DNA of 64,000 bases, taken from assembly GCF_016406085.1 (NCBI RefSeq), contig NZ_JAEHFJ010000006.1, forward strand, positions 124,001-188,000, read 5' to 3'. The position numbers and the translations under genes are program-made. Every line of letters starts with the position of its first letter. The stretch's first letter is position 1. Source of the DNA: Aureibaculum flavum (GTDB taxonomy: Bacteria; Bacteroidota; Bacteroidia; Flavobacteriales; Flavobacteriaceae). The notes beneath the pieces were generated by a model. It saw only the letters and a list, made by a program, of their open reading frames with translations, ran no database searches and was not told the origin of the DNA. Positions 17,563 through 27,952 of the stretch are shown piece after piece.

Positions 17563-18612
17563 GTGAAGAAACTATCTTTTTTTAATAAAATACTATTTAT
17601 CATTAATACAATCTTTGCGATTGCATTAATTTTCGCAATTTTTTTACCGGGATTATCTCCAAATAAATTTGGTGTATTTTCTTTATTCAGCATAGTAGTT
17701 CCTGCAGTTATAATTGTAAATATTTTATTTGTAATATATTGGATAGTAATCGGCTTTAAAAAGCAACTTTTACAGTCATTTATAGTATTGATAATATCCT
17801 ATCTTTTTATTCCTCAATTATATAAATTTAATGATAATATTAATCAAGAAGATTCTAACACAATAAGCTTAATGAGTTTTAATGTGAGGAAATTTAATAT
17901 GTATAAATGGATAAAAGTTGATGATATAGAATCAAAAATTAAAGATTTTATTGAAAATGAAGATCCAGATATCTTAGCATTGCAAGAATATAGAATTCCT
18001 AAAAATTTTAAATTAAAATATCCTTATTTTAGCAACCCACCTGCTGAAAATTATTCTGACTCTATTCAAAATAGCAAACATAGAATTGCATTAGGCATAT
18101 ATTCGAAATATCCCATTGTAAAAGAAGGCATAATTAAATACGCAAGAACATCATCGGCAGCAATGTTTATTGATGTTTTAAAGAATAAGGATACCATAAG
18201 AATTTATACTTTTCACATGGCCTCTTTAGGAATTGTACCTAATCAGCATTACTTTGGCCACGATGATTCAGAAAAATTAGTAAAAAAAGTACGCCAATCT
18301 TTTAAAGTTCAACAACAACAAATAGACTCCTTAAATAAGCATATAAATACCTGTAAGCACAAAGTAATAGTAACGGGTGATTTAAACAACACAGCCTATT
18401 CATGGGCTTACAATAATGTTAGAAAGAATTTTAAAGATACATATTTGGAGGCTGGTCAAGGATTTGGGACTACTTATAAATTTAATAAATTTCCCTTACG
18501 TATTGATTATATTTTTGTGGATAACCACTTTAAAGTTAAATCACATAAAAATTATGACATACAACTCTCAGACCATTACCCTGTTATGGCAACATTAAAA
18601 CTTAAAGATTAG
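17563..18612 (+). CDS. Endonuclease/exonuclease/phosphatase family protein, membrane-anchored, GTG start
   Basis: 349 residues beginning at GTG. The N-terminal 90 residues hold about three transmembrane segments (IIVPAVIIVNILFVIYWIVI among them). The rest is an EEP-fold domain: SFNVRKFN, DPDILALQEYR, YTFHMAS, VTGDLNNTAYSWAY and the closing SDHYPVMATL, which supply the metal-binding and catalytic Asn/Glu/Asp/His. It probably hydrolyses a phosphodiester outside the inner membrane; the substrate is not deducible. It is the last gene of the mutL-rhomboid cluster. Confidence 0.87.
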   Translation: MKKLSFFNKILFIINTIFAIALIFAIFLPGLSPNKFGVFSLFSIVVPAVIIVNILFVIYWIVIGFKKQLLQSFIVLIISYLFIPQLYKFNDNINQEDSNTISLMSFNVRKFNMYKWIKVDDIESKIKDFIENEDPDILALQEYRIPKNFKLKYPYFSNPPAENYSDSIQNSKHRIALGIYSKYPIVKEGIIKYARTSSAAMFIDVLKNKDTIRIYTFHMASLGIVPNQHYFGHDDSEKLVKKVRQSFKVQQQQIDSLNKHINTCKHKVIVTGDLNNTAYSWAYNNVRKNFKDTYLEAGQGFGTTYKFNKFPLRIDYIFVDNHFKVKSHKNYDIQLSDHYPVMATLKLKD

Positions 18613-18627
18613 TTGTTAATCTTTTAA
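18604..18627. terminator. Weak hairpin terminator at a convergent gene boundary
   Basis: AAAGATTA, a 5-nt loop and TAATCTTT followed by TT, overlapping the stop of the EEP gene and lying before the convergent GNAT gene. Short stem, so weak support. Confidence 0.4.
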
Positions 18628-18635
18628 ACTTTATA

Positions 18636-19160
18636 TTACTTTTTACACTGCAACTTTAATAAACTTAAAACATACCTTTGTTCTGGTATCTTTAAATCAT
18701 CACTCACAAATTTTTCAATGAACTGAAAACCAACATTTTTTATCATCTTTAAGGATGCAATATTTTCAGTTGCAACTACTGCTATAATATTTTTTATTTT
18801 TATTGATTTACAATACGCTATCAACCCACTAAGAACTTCCGTTCCATAACCACTACCCCAATATTCTTCTAAAAATCGATACCCTATTTCATCTTTATTA
18901 TGTTCGTCTTTAACTAATGCAACTGTACCAATAAATACCCCATCTTCACTTCTAGTTATTGCATAAATATAAAAATCATTTCCTTCTTTATCATAAACAT
19001 CAATTAATTTGGGTAATTCTTCCTTATTCTCTTCATAGGTCATCGGTCGACCTCTGACATATTTCATCACATTTTTATTTGACTGCATTTTATTGAAAGC
19101 TTTAAAATCTTCCATAATTAACCTTCTTACTTGCAACCTTTTTGTTTTAAAAATTGTCAT
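18636..19160 (-). CDS. GNAT-family N-acetyltransferase
   Basis: 174 residues with the RimJ/RimL-like GNAT pattern: FKTKRLQVRRLIMEDF at the start, GTVALVKDEHNKDEIGYRFL, the acetyl-CoA loop EYWGSGYGTEVLSGLIAYC and ATENIASLKMIKNVGFQFIE. It acetylates an amine of an unidentified protein or small molecule. It lies 16 nt after the PUL regulator on the same strand and may be co-transcribed with it, but a functional link to glycan use is not evident. Confidence 0.88.
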   Translation of the reverse strand: MTIFKTKRLQVRRLIMEDFKAFNKMQSNKNVMKYVRGRPMTYEENKEELPKLIDVYDKEGNDFYIYAITRSEDGVFIGTVALVKDEHNKDEIGYRFLEEYWGSGYGTEVLSGLIAYCKSIKIKNIIAVVATENIASLKMIKNVGFQFIEKFVSDDLKIPEQRYVLSLLKLQCKK

Positions 19161-19176
19161 TATCCTTAATTTAAGT

Positions 19177-22056
19177 CTATATATTCATCAAAAAAGCTGT
19201 TAAATTGTCCTTTCTTGAAAGTCCCAATTTTTTACGCAACCTATATCGAGCTAACTCTACTCCTCCTTTTGATATATTCATTACTTCAGCTATTTCTTTA
19301 GTTGACATATTAATTAGTAAATAGGTAGACAAATCTAATTCACGCGGGGTTATATGTTCATATTTCTCTTGTAAGCGTTTAAGAAATTCAAAATGCACAT
19401 TCTTAATATGTTTTTCTAAATCCTTCCAACTTTTGTCTGCATTTATTTCCTTTAAAACACTTTTTTTAAGACTGTGTAATTGCGATTTTGTTTCAGGGCT
19501 TATCTCAGAAGTTTCTAATTTTTTTAATTTATCAATTATTCCATTCAAAATTTTATTTTTTTTAACAACTTGTAACGAATTACTTACCAACTCCTTATCC
19601 TTGGCTAAAATTCTTGTTTGCAATTTATCACGGTTTAAATCCTCAATTTCTTTTTCCAACCTATATTGTTCAGATATAATTTTTGCTTCTTTTTCCAAAT
19701 AACGTTTTCGGTGTTCTAGAGTCTCATAATATTTATCCTTTCTAATTTTTAAGTTCATCCATAAAGAAATAAAATATATACTCAATATTACAAACAAAGA
19801 ATAACATATATAAGCTATATAATGACGATACCAAGGTGGATTAATTCTAAATTTTAGGACCGTTGAATTAGAAATATTACTATAACTATTCTTAACCCTA
19901 ACATACATTTGATATTCATTCTCTACTAAATTGGTATATTCCTTTATTGCATTCTTGGTCCATAAACTCCATTCTTTATCAAATGGTTCTAACTTATACG
20001 AATACAATTTCGGTTCTCTATTATACTCTGGTGACGAGAACGTGAATTTTATATTATTTGACTTATATGGAATTTTTATATTAAAAGAGCTTTGCTGTGG
20101 GTTGCCCTGCATAATTGTATCGTTTTCATAAATAAAACTTCTAATAACAGCTTTTGGTATTGCTATTTTATTTGGTATGGTTCCATCATAATGTGCTAAC
20201 CCATCAATTAATCCTATAAAAATATTCGTACTATCTTTTGTGTTGACTGATAAATAATTCTGTACCAAATTTCCTGTCAAATTAGCAAATGGTTTAATCA
20301 CATTGGTATAGTCTCTATTTTTATTTTTCATTAGCACCCCTAAAGATTCATCAAAAACATACCATAAATTACCTAACGAATCTTCAATTAATGTATTTAT
20401 AGTAGCTATATCCTTAAAATAATTACTCAACTTTCTATCTTCAAAAAATCTATCCTGTCCTTTTGAATAAGAATAAAAATGATTATTTGATTGAAAATAA
20501 ACTTCATTATTTATTCTTTGTAAGCTATTTATAGTGTTAAGGGTATCATTAAATTTAGTTATGGTTTTTATAGAGTTAAACTCTAGATAATCTTCTGAAA
20601 TTTCCATTTGATAGAGTAAATTATCTCTTTTCAACCATAAAAAATTACCATCATGTTCGAATATATTTGAAGCTTTATCGAATTCGCCAATATGATTTTT
20701 ATAAATTAAACCGGTTTTAGTTTTTTCAAATATGGAAAACCCACCATAATTAGAACCAATAATTACATTCGGTTGGTTGGGTATTTCTTTAAATCCGTAA
20801 TAACCAATATTATCCAGTACTTTGGCAACCTTATTATTCTTTATAAGCATGGCTCCTCTATTATTTGCACACACTAAATCATCACCAATAACTTGTATAT
20901 TCCAAGTTTGTGCCGTTGTACCTTCTACTAATTTAAAGGTATCATCTGAAAAGGTATTGTTCAATAAACGGTAAAAAAGACCCTGGTTGGTGGCAACATA
21001 TAAATATCCTTTATGAATTATTGTTGCATATACAGTACTCAAGTTTTGACCTGAACCAAAATAGGTGAAAGGTGAATTTATACTCACATGAGTGATTCCA
21101 TTATCTAGGCCTAACCAAAGATTACTATTACTATCAATAAATGAGCTAAGAATTGTATTATTTTGAAGTCCCTTGTCTAAGTTTATATGTTGCTTAATCT
21201 TTCCATTCAAATTGCTAATAATAATTCCATCTAAAACCGTATTAAATACAATTGAATTATTTATTATAATTGCACCAAGTGAACTGTTTTTCTTAACAAA
21301 CTCATTTGCTTCAGTCTCCCAAGGTTCAACTTTTTTATTTTGATAGGTATACAATCCTTTTTCTAATAGAGCAAAAAGTAATGTATTATTTGGCATTTTT
21401 AAAATACTCCATATTTCTGTATTTTTCAATACTTCAGTCCCCTTTAGATATATTAAAACCCCATTTACATATTCAAAAACTCCATACTCCGTGTCTTGAA
21501 AATAAAGTTTGTTATCGACTAAAAATGAAAACTGAAATCGTTTAGGAGCTTCTAACGTTTTAATTATATTATCCTTGAAAATATATGCCCTATGAAAAGT
21601 TTGAAAAATAACTTCATCATTAACTATATGAATCTTCCAAATAAAATCAGTCGTTTTACTTTCTGTACTATCAATTAATGACAATAATGATTTAAATACA
21701 AGTTTTCCCTTTAAGTTAGATTCAAAATAACCAAATTGATTATAACCACCGACATAAATACGTCCATTTGTTCTATCATATTTTACACTTCTTATATTAG
21801 ACGAATTAGGAATTTTATATAATTGCCATGAATTTCCGTCAAATTGAAGTAACCCATTATTATTGGCAAAATAAATATTGCCAATTGTATCTTGATCAAT
21901 TTGCCAATTTTGAGTACCAGCATTATAATCTGTTTTTGTGAAATTATTAATTTTTGGCAATCCATTATTTTTAACCTGGCCACTAATGCTTTTTACACCA
22001 AAACATAAAAGAATAAATACTAAATAGATTGATAATTTATTACGTAAAAACATCAT
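19177..22056 (-). CDS. Membrane sensor-regulator of the PUL (beta-propeller, Y_Y_Y, LuxR-type HTH)
   Basis: 959 residues. A signal/anchor lies at the N-terminus. Then comes a long extracytoplasmic region of two-component-regulator-propeller-type repeats (WQIDQDTIGNIYFANNNGLL, LIDGLAHYDG) and a Y_Y_Y-like domain at about 660-740 (YSYKLEPFDKEWSLWTKNA). One transmembrane segment follows (HYIAYICYSLFVILSIYFIS), then a cytoplasmic coiled coil and a C-terminal LuxR-type HTH (ITPRELDLSTYLLINMSTKE, IAEVMNISKGGVELARYRLR). No histidine-kinase or receiver domain is seen, so periplasmic glycan sensing appears wired directly to DNA binding. It is divergent from susC, which it most likely controls through the 22173-22238 repeats. 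Confidence 0.88.
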   Translation of the reverse strand: MMFLRNKLSIYLVFILLCFGVKSISGQVKNNGLPKINNFTKTDYNAGTQNWQIDQDTIGNIYFANNNGLLQFDGNSWQLYKIPNSSNIRSVKYDRTNGRIYVGGYNQFGYFESNLKGKLVFKSLLSLIDSTESKTTDFIWKIHIVNDEVIFQTFHRAYIFKDNIIKTLEAPKRFQFSFLVDNKLYFQDTEYGVFEYVNGVLIYLKGTEVLKNTEIWSILKMPNNTLLFALLEKGLYTYQNKKVEPWETEANEFVKKNSSLGAIIINNSIVFNTVLDGIIISNLNGKIKQHINLDKGLQNNTILSSFIDSNSNLWLGLDNGITHVSINSPFTYFGSGQNLSTVYATIIHKGYLYVATNQGLFYRLLNNTFSDDTFKLVEGTTAQTWNIQVIGDDLVCANNRGAMLIKNNKVAKVLDNIGYYGFKEIPNQPNVIIGSNYGGFSIFEKTKTGLIYKNHIGEFDKASNIFEHDGNFLWLKRDNLLYQMEISEDYLEFNSIKTITKFNDTLNTINSLQRINNEVYFQSNNHFYSYSKGQDRFFEDRKLSNYFKDIATINTLIEDSLGNLWYVFDESLGVLMKNKNRDYTNVIKPFANLTGNLVQNYLSVNTKDSTNIFIGLIDGLAHYDGTIPNKIAIPKAVIRSFIYENDTIMQGNPQQSSFNIKIPYKSNNIKFTFSSPEYNREPKLYSYKLEPFDKEWSLWTKNAIKEYTNLVENEYQMYVRVKNSYSNISNSTVLKFRINPPWYRHYIAYICYSLFVILSIYFISLWMNLKIRKDKYYETLEHRKRYLEKEAKIISEQYRLEKEIEDLNRDKLQTRILAKDKELVSNSLQVVKKNKILNGIIDKLKKLETSEISPETKSQLHSLKKSVLKEINADKSWKDLEKHIKNVHFEFLKRLQEKYEHITPRELDLSTYLLINMSTKEIAEVMNISKGGVELARYRLRKKLGLSRKDNLTAFLMNI

Positions 22057-22172
22057 TTAAACTAGATTTCTTATTAAAGAAGGTATTTACACCAAATGTA
22101 GTGTTTTATTTTTGACATTAATATAAAATTAATTTATTTTAACATTTTTACTCACCTGATTATTAAGATAAT

Positions 22173-22238
22173 ATATTCATTTTGATGTGTTTTTGTATAA
22201 TTAACATATCCATGTTGATGTGTTTTTGTATAATTAAT
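22173..22238. repeat. Tandem 33-bp direct repeat upstream of susC, probable operator
   Basis: Two adjacent 33-bp units (22173-22205 and 22206-22238) differ at only 3 positions and share a perfect core TTGATGTGTTTTTGTATAA. They lie between the divergent regulator and susC, 64 nt before the susC ATG. The 33-bp period is close to three helical turns, so a dimeric or cooperative regulator could bind on one face. A near-consensus -7 box (TAAATTCG) follows at about 22265. Confidence 0.7.
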
Positions 22239-22301
22239 AAATTTACTAAAAAGTTAAATATTGGTTAAATTCGTATCATTATTAACTCAAACACTAATTA
22301 T

Positions 22302-25300
22302 ATGAAATTCAGAAAACATTATGTTTTACTCTTTCTATCTATGTTTATTTCATGGATGGTAAGTGCACAGTCTGTTACCGTTAATGGTACAATTAAAGAT
22401 GGTAGTGGAGAACCTGTTCCTGGGGCCACTATTCTAGTAAAAGGAACAACACAAGGAACAACATCAGATTTTGATGGAAACTATCAAATCGATGTTTCGT
22501 CTGAAGGTGTACTCGTTTTTAGCTTCGTCGGATTTACAACGGTTGAAGAACACGTAAATGGGAGAACTGAAATTAACGTTACTCTAAACGAAGATGCTCA
22601 AGCTTTAGAAGAAGTTGTAGTAGTGGGTTATGGTACACAAAAGAAAAGTGTGGTAACCGGTGCTATTTCTAGTATCAAACAAAGTGATTTAGAAGACTTA
22701 CCTATTACAAGGGTCGAACAATCATTACAAGGTAGAGCTTCTGGTCTTACTATAGCGTCTAATTCTGGTCAACCAGGATCTTCCTCAACCATAAGAGTAC
22801 GTGGTATTACAACATTAAATAATAACAATCCGTTGTGGGTAGTTGATGGCGTTGTAGTAGACAATGGAGGAATTGGTTATTTAAATCAGGCCGATATCGA
22901 GTCTATCGAAGTTTTAAAAGATGGTGCTTCTGCAGCCATTTATGGTTCTAGAGCCGCTACCGGAGTTATTTTGGTAACTACTAAAAAGGGTAAAGCTGGC
23001 AAAATGAATGTCAATTACAATGGATATGTAGGTGTTTCATCACCATCACGGAAATTAGATTTATTAAATGGTACTCAATATGCAACTTTAATGAATGAAG
23101 CCTCTATAGCAGGTGGTGGTTCCATTTTATTTGCAAACCCAGAATCTTATGGAGAAGGTACAGATTGGCAAGATGAAATTTTTAACAATGGAGCCGTTCG
23201 TACTAGTAACGAATTAAGTTTAAGTGGTGGTAATGACAAATCTACTTTCTATGTTTCCTTTGGTTTAACTGATCAAGAAGGTATTGTAGCTACTAAAATT
23301 TCAAATTATGTTAGACAAAATATACGTTTGAATTCTACGCATAAGATTACGGATAAAATTACTTTCGGACAAACAGCTGCTTATTCTCATGAAAAAGTAG
23401 TTGGAATTGGGAATACTAATAGTGAATATGGTGGACCATTAGCATCTGCTATTAACTTAGATCCATTAACGCCAGTGGTAGAGACTGATCCTGTTTTGGC
23501 AAATCAAGCTCCTTATACAAATGCTGGTATTTTTAGAAATAGTAATGGTGATCCTTATGCCATTTCAAGCTTAGTAGGTCAAGAAATGGCGAATCCATTG
23601 GCATATATACAAACTAGGTTAGGTAACTATCAATGGTCAGATAATTTTGTTGGAAATGCTTATGTAGAAATAGAACCCATTGAAGGTTTAAAAGTTAGAT
23701 CAACTGTTGGTGCTAAGCTAGCCTATTGGGGTGAAGAGAACTTTACACCTGTGTCTTATTTAAACTCTGCATTTGTTGTAGGTCAAAATAACATCAATAA
23801 ACAAACGAATAGAGGTTTTGCATGGAACATAGAAAATACTGTTTCTTATGATAAATCCATAGGTGATCATAATTTTACGGCATTACTAGGTCAGGGTACT
23901 TATGTTGATGGAATTACAGGTAAAAGTTCTGTTACCTATTACGATATTCCTACTAATGATTACAGAGAAGCTGCATTTATTTCCGGTCATCCTGCTGATA
24001 AAATCACGGCTTACGCTGTAGATGATTATTCACACACCGTGTATTCACTATTTGGTAGATTAAATTATAATTACAAGGAAAAATATATGTTTACTGGAAT
24101 TGTTCGAAGAGATGGTTCTACAAAATTTGGTGATAATAATAAATTTGGTTATTTCCCGTCATTTTCAGCTGGGTGGAATCCTGTTTTAGAAGATTTTTGG
24201 CCTGAAAACAATGTAGTAAATCAATTGAAAATTAGAGGTGGATACGGTGTTGTTGGTAATGATTCAAGTGATAATTTTTTATATTTAGCAACCATAGGAA
24301 GTGGTCGTAATTACCCAATTGGCACAGCCGGTTCTGTAGTAGCTGGTAATAGTCCAAATGCACCATCAAACCCTGATTTAAAATGGGAAGAAACTAGTCA
24401 ACTTAATATAGGTTTTGACGCTAGATTCTTTCAATATTTTAGTTTTACTTTTGATTATTATAATAAAAAAACAACCGGAATATTACAACAAATTGTATTA
24501 CCAGGTTATATTGGCACCACTGGAAATCCATGGGGGAATGTAGCTGACATGGATAATAAAGGGGTAGATTTAGAATTAGGTTATTCTAAAACATTTGAAG
24601 ATTTTAAAGTTTCTGCAAATGCAAATATCGGTTATGTAAAAAATGAGGTTACTTATTTAGGTAACGGTGTTGACTTTTTAACCGGAGGCGAAAGTATTCA
24701 GTCTAGTACTTATCCTATTACAAGAACACAAATTGGACAACCTTACAGTTCTTTTTATGGATTCAAAACGGATGGTATCTTCCAAAATCAAGCTGAAATA
24801 GATGCGTATACCAATACTGATGGAAGTTTAATTCAACCGAATGCTGTACCTGGTGATTTTAGATATGTTAATGTTGATGGAGAAGGAACTATAACTTCTG
24901 ATGACAGAACTTTTATTGGAAATCCATTACCTGATTTCACTTTCGGATTTACTGTAAATCTTTCCTATAAAAATTTCGATTTTATGGCATTTGCACAAGG
25001 TGCGGCTGGCAACCAAATTTATCAAGCGTTAAGACGTTTAGATATTGGTAGTGCCAATTACCAAACTAATGCATTAAATAGATGGACTGGAGAAGGTACT
25101 TCTAATTCTTATCCGAGATTAACTACAAATGACACTAATTTGAATTTTAACAACCCTTCTGATTTCTATTTAGAAGATGGGGATTATTTGAGATTTAAAA
25201 CCATTCAATTGGGTTATACGTTGCCAAATTCTATTATTGATAAAATAGGTTTATCTAAAATTAGATTATACATAACTGGAGAAAATTTATTCACTTTTAC

Positions 25301-25409
25301 AAAATACAGTGGCTTTGATCCAGAAATTGGAGGTAACGTATTAGGTATTGATAGAGGTTATTATCCTCAAGCCAAAACTGGAATGTTGGGTATAAATGTT
25401 CAATTTTAA
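22302..25409 (+). CDS. SusC-type TonB-dependent outer membrane transporter
   Basis: 1035 residues, typical length for SusC/RagA. Signal peptide to about residue 22, then the carboxypeptidase-regulatory-like domain (VNGTIKDGSGEPVPGATILV ... SFVGFTTVEEHV), the TonB-box region EEVVVVGYGTQKKSVVTGAI, the plug (IRVRGITTLNNNNPLWVVDG, IESIEVLKDGASAAIYGSRA) and the C-terminal barrel. It imports oligosaccharides across the outer membrane with SusD as lid, powered by TonB. First gene of the PUL, 11 nt before susD. The substrate, judged from the enzymes, is probably laminarin-type glucan oligomers. Confidence 0.95.
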   Translation: MKFRKHYVLLFLSMFISWMVSAQSVTVNGTIKDGSGEPVPGATILVKGTTQGTTSDFDGNYQIDVSSEGVLVFSFVGFTTVEEHVNGRTEINVTLNEDAQALEEVVVVGYGTQKKSVVTGAISSIKQSDLEDLPITRVEQSLQGRASGLTIASNSGQPGSSSTIRVRGITTLNNNNPLWVVDGVVVDNGGIGYLNQADIESIEVLKDGASAAIYGSRAATGVILVTTKKGKAGKMNVNYNGYVGVSSPSRKLDLLNGTQYATLMNEASIAGGGSILFANPESYGEGTDWQDEIFNNGAVRTSNELSLSGGNDKSTFYVSFGLTDQEGIVATKISNYVRQNIRLNSTHKITDKITFGQTAAYSHEKVVGIGNTNSEYGGPLASAINLDPLTPVVETDPVLANQAPYTNAGIFRNSNGDPYAISSLVGQEMANPLAYIQTRLGNYQWSDNFVGNAYVEIEPIEGLKVRSTVGAKLAYWGEENFTPVSYLNSAFVVGQNNINKQTNRGFAWNIENTVSYDKSIGDHNFTALLGQGTYVDGITGKSSVTYYDIPTNDYREAAFISGHPADKITAYAVDDYSHTVYSLFGRLNYNYKEKYMFTGIVRRDGSTKFGDNNKFGYFPSFSAGWNPVLEDFWPENNVVNQLKIRGGYGVVGNDSSDNFLYLATIGSGRNYPIGTAGSVVAGNSPNAPSNPDLKWEETSQLNIGFDARFFQYFSFTFDYYNKKTTGILQQIVLPGYIGTTGNPWGNVADMDNKGVDLELGYSKTFEDFKVSANANIGYVKNEVTYLGNGVDFLTGGESIQSSTYPITRTQIGQPYSSFYGFKTDGIFQNQAEIDAYTNTDGSLIQPNAVPGDFRYVNVDGEGTITSDDRTFIGNPLPDFTFGFTVNLSYKNFDFMAFAQGAAGNQIYQALRRLDIGSANYQTNALNRWTGEGTSNSYPRLTTNDTNLNFNNPSDFYLEDGDYLRFKTIQLGYTLPNSIIDKIGLSKIRLYITGENLFTFTKYSGFDPEIGGNVLGIDRGYYPQAKTGMLGINVQF

Positions 25410-25420
25410 AAAATAAAATT

Positions 25421-26938
25421 ATGAAACTAAAAAATATAAAAATTATAGTTGGGCTATTGATGATATCGCTTTTAGGTATCTCTTGTAATAAGGATTTCAT
25501 TGAACTAGATCCTAAAGGTGATGTACCTTTAGAAGACAATTATTACGCCAATGATGCAGAAGTTTATTCGGGTGTTATTGCCGTCTACGATATCTTGGGA
25601 AAAGAATCAAGTACCTTCGAAAATATGATCACCATGATGAATGCTGGTTCTGATGATTATTACGCAGGAGGTGGGGGTGCTACTGATGGAACCGGTATAC
25701 AGTCCTTTTCAGATTATTCTATTAGTGAATCTACGATTCCTAGTAGTTTTTGGAGCACTTATTATCAAGGAATTTTTAGAGCTAACGTTTTACTTACACA
25801 ACTACCAGAAGCACCTATAACTGATGCCAATAGAGTACGTTATACTGCCGAGACAAAAACGTTGAGAGCTTATTATTATTTTCAATTGGTACGTATGTTT
25901 AAAAATATACCATTAATTTTAGAAAGAATTCCTACTGCTGACATCTATAATGTGCCGCAGGTAGCACCTGAAGCCGTTTATGCACAAATTGAACAAGATT
26001 TAGTAGATGCTAAAACTGGTTTACCAAACAACTTGACAGATGTAACCACAGAAGCTGGGCGACTTACCAAAGGTTCCGCACAAGCATTATTAGGTAAAGT
26101 ATATTTGTATCAAGGTAAAAATACCGAAGCCGCAACTGAATTTGCAGAAGTAAATGGAACACCTGGTGGAACTAGTACGTATGGATATAAATTAGTCGAT
26201 AATTTCGCTGACTTATGGAATATTGAAAACAAATTCAACTCGGAGGCTATTATTGAAGTTGCAAGTACGGATAAAGCCAATGTTGGCTGGGGTGAATGGG
26301 GAGATGGAAGAAACGATGGAAACACTATAAACACTATGGTTGCTCCAAGAAGTATTTCAAGACCAAGTGGTTCAACTGCCCCAGATTATGCATCTGGTTG
26401 GAGTTTTAACACCGTTACCTTAGACTTATATGATGTTTTGAAAGATGACCCAAGATTTGAGGCAACTATTGCTGATTTTAAAGCTTTAAAAGCAGCAGGG
26501 CAAATAGATTATATTCCTGGGTATAAAGACACAGGATATTTCTTGAACAAATTTATGCCTTTAAACTCTGAAGTAACCACTGGTGGTGGTGAACCCATCT
26601 TAAACTACAGACAAAATGTTTATGCCATCCGTTTAGCTGACACTTATTTAATGGAAGCTGAAGCTTTAGGAGGTTCTGGTGCAAGAGCACAAGCCTTATT
26701 AGATGCTGTAAGAGCAAGAGTAGGCTTATCATCAATTCCAGTTTCTTTAGATGCTATTGCAAAAGAACGTAGATTGGAATTAGCGGGTGAAGGTCATCGA
26801 TTTTTTGACTTAGTCAGAACAGGAAAAGCTGCATCGGCGTTAGCGGATAGAGGATTTACAGCAGGTAAGAACGAAATTTTTCCAATTCCTTTAAAAGAAA
26901 TGGAAAATACGATAATTGAACAAAATCCAAACTACTAA
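25421..26938 (+). CDS. SusD/RagB-type nutrient-binding lipoprotein
   Basis: 505 residues. Lipobox LLGISC with Cys22, then NKDFIELDPKGDVPLED, the usual SusD start. The TPR-like helical fold shows ETKTLRAYYYFQLVRMFKNI and the C-terminal signature LDAIAKERRLELAGEGHRFF DLVRTGK (split here), ending in the SusD-typical PIPLKEMENTIIEQNPNY. It sits on the outer surface and closes over SusC to hand over oligosaccharides. Directly follows susC and precedes the glycan-binding-type lipoprotein by 17 nt. Confidence 0.95.
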   Translation: MKLKNIKIIVGLLMISLLGISCNKDFIELDPKGDVPLEDNYYANDAEVYSGVIAVYDILGKESSTFENMITMMNAGSDDYYAGGGGATDGTGIQSFSDYSISESTIPSSFWSTYYQGIFRANVLLTQLPEAPITDANRVRYTAETKTLRAYYYFQLVRMFKNIPLILERIPTADIYNVPQVAPEAVYAQIEQDLVDAKTGLPNNLTDVTTEAGRLTKGSAQALLGKVYLYQGKNTEAATEFAEVNGTPGGTSTYGYKLVDNFADLWNIENKFNSEAIIEVASTDKANVGWGEWGDGRNDGNTINTMVAPRSISRPSGSTAPDYASGWSFNTVTLDLYDVLKDDPRFEATIADFKALKAAGQIDYIPGYKDTGYFLNKFMPLNSEVTTGGGEPILNYRQNVYAIRLADTYLMEAEALGGSGARAQALLDAVRARVGLSSIPVSLDAIAKERRLELAGEGHRFFDLVRTGKAASALADRGFTAGKNEIFPIPLKEMENTIIEQNPNY

Positions 26939-26955
26939 ACTTTAAATAAAATCTT

Positions 26956-27858
26956 ATGAACTTAAAAATAAAATTTAACAACTACCTATACCTTTTTATA
27001 GGATTAATAGGCTTGGGAACTATTGTAGCTTGCCAACCCGATGATTTTGGGAGTGGCAACGGATTAGGGACGGCTCCATCAAATTTAGAAATTACCGCTA
27101 CAATTGTTGGACAAGATGCAGCTAATCCAAATGGTGATGGTAAAGGAATTGTAAACTTTACAGCATCAGCATCTGACGTTATTACTTATAAATATATTTA
27201 TGACGGTAAAGAAACGATGGCTCCTGCAGGTGAAGCGACGATGACTTTTTCATCAACTGGTGTCAAAAGCTATGATGTAACTGTTGTGGCCTACGGTGCC
27301 GGAGGAGATAGTGCTACAGAAACTATTACGGTTGAAGTTTTAGTACTATATGTAGCACCTGAAGATTTATTGGAAATGTTATATGGTGATTCAGAAAAAA
27401 CGTGGAGAATAAAAGCAGAATCTGCAGGTCATTTTGGTCTTGGCTCTGCTGGAGAAACTTCTGCGGCTTGGTGGTCAGCTAATCCAAATGATAAGGCTGG
27501 TAAAGGTACTTATGATGATAGAATTACTTTCAAATCTGATGGTACATACAACTACGTTACCAATGGAGATATTTACGGACAAGCTTCTCCTTTAGATGCT
27601 GATTTCGGAACTTCATGGACTGCAAATTCAGATAATGAGTACGAAAATTATCCTGTAGATGATTTTTCTAGTAGTTGGGAATTATCGGCTCCTAGCGATC
27701 AAGAAACATTAACCTTCAATGGTAAAGGTTTCCACGGCTTCTATGTAGGAGGCACTCATGCTTATAAAATCATGGAGCGTTCTGAAACAGAAATGACAAT
27801 AAGAACTATTGGAGCAGACGGAAATGCTTGGTATTGTATATTAACCTCAGAGGATTAA
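26956..27858 (+). CDS. Surface glycan-binding-type lipoprotein with PKD-like domain (SusE/SusF position)
   Basis: 300 residues. Lipobox GTIVAC with Cys26. Residues about 41-128 form a PKD/Ig-like module with NPNGDGKGIVNF. The C-terminal part, about 135-300, is beta-rich with many Trp and aromatic residues (KTWRIKAESAGHFGLGS, TSAAWWSANPNDKAGKGTYD, ITFKSDGTYNYV) and looks like a sugar-binding domain. Its position after SusD is that of a surface glycan-binding protein. The PKD-like module closely matches the N-terminal module of the GH16 at 32785 (NPNGDGSGIVNF). Carbohydrate binding is inferred, and the ligand is probably the same glucan. Confidence 0.78.
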   Translation: MNLKIKFNNYLYLFIGLIGLGTIVACQPDDFGSGNGLGTAPSNLEITATIVGQDAANPNGDGKGIVNFTASASDVITYKYIYDGKETMAPAGEATMTFSSTGVKSYDVTVVAYGAGGDSATETITVEVLVLYVAPEDLLEMLYGDSEKTWRIKAESAGHFGLGSAGETSAAWWSANPNDKAGKGTYDDRITFKSDGTYNYVTNGDIYGQASPLDADFGTSWTANSDNEYENYPVDDFSSSWELSAPSDQETLTFNGKGFHGFYVGGTHAYKIMERSETEMTIRTIGADGNAWYCILTSED

Positions 27859-27952
27859 AGCCTAACCAATTTATAAACTCTTGTTATTCTTAAAACATAT
27901 AGAAGTCTAACAATTGACATAAAACAAATATTTATTTGAGTTAGTAAAGATT

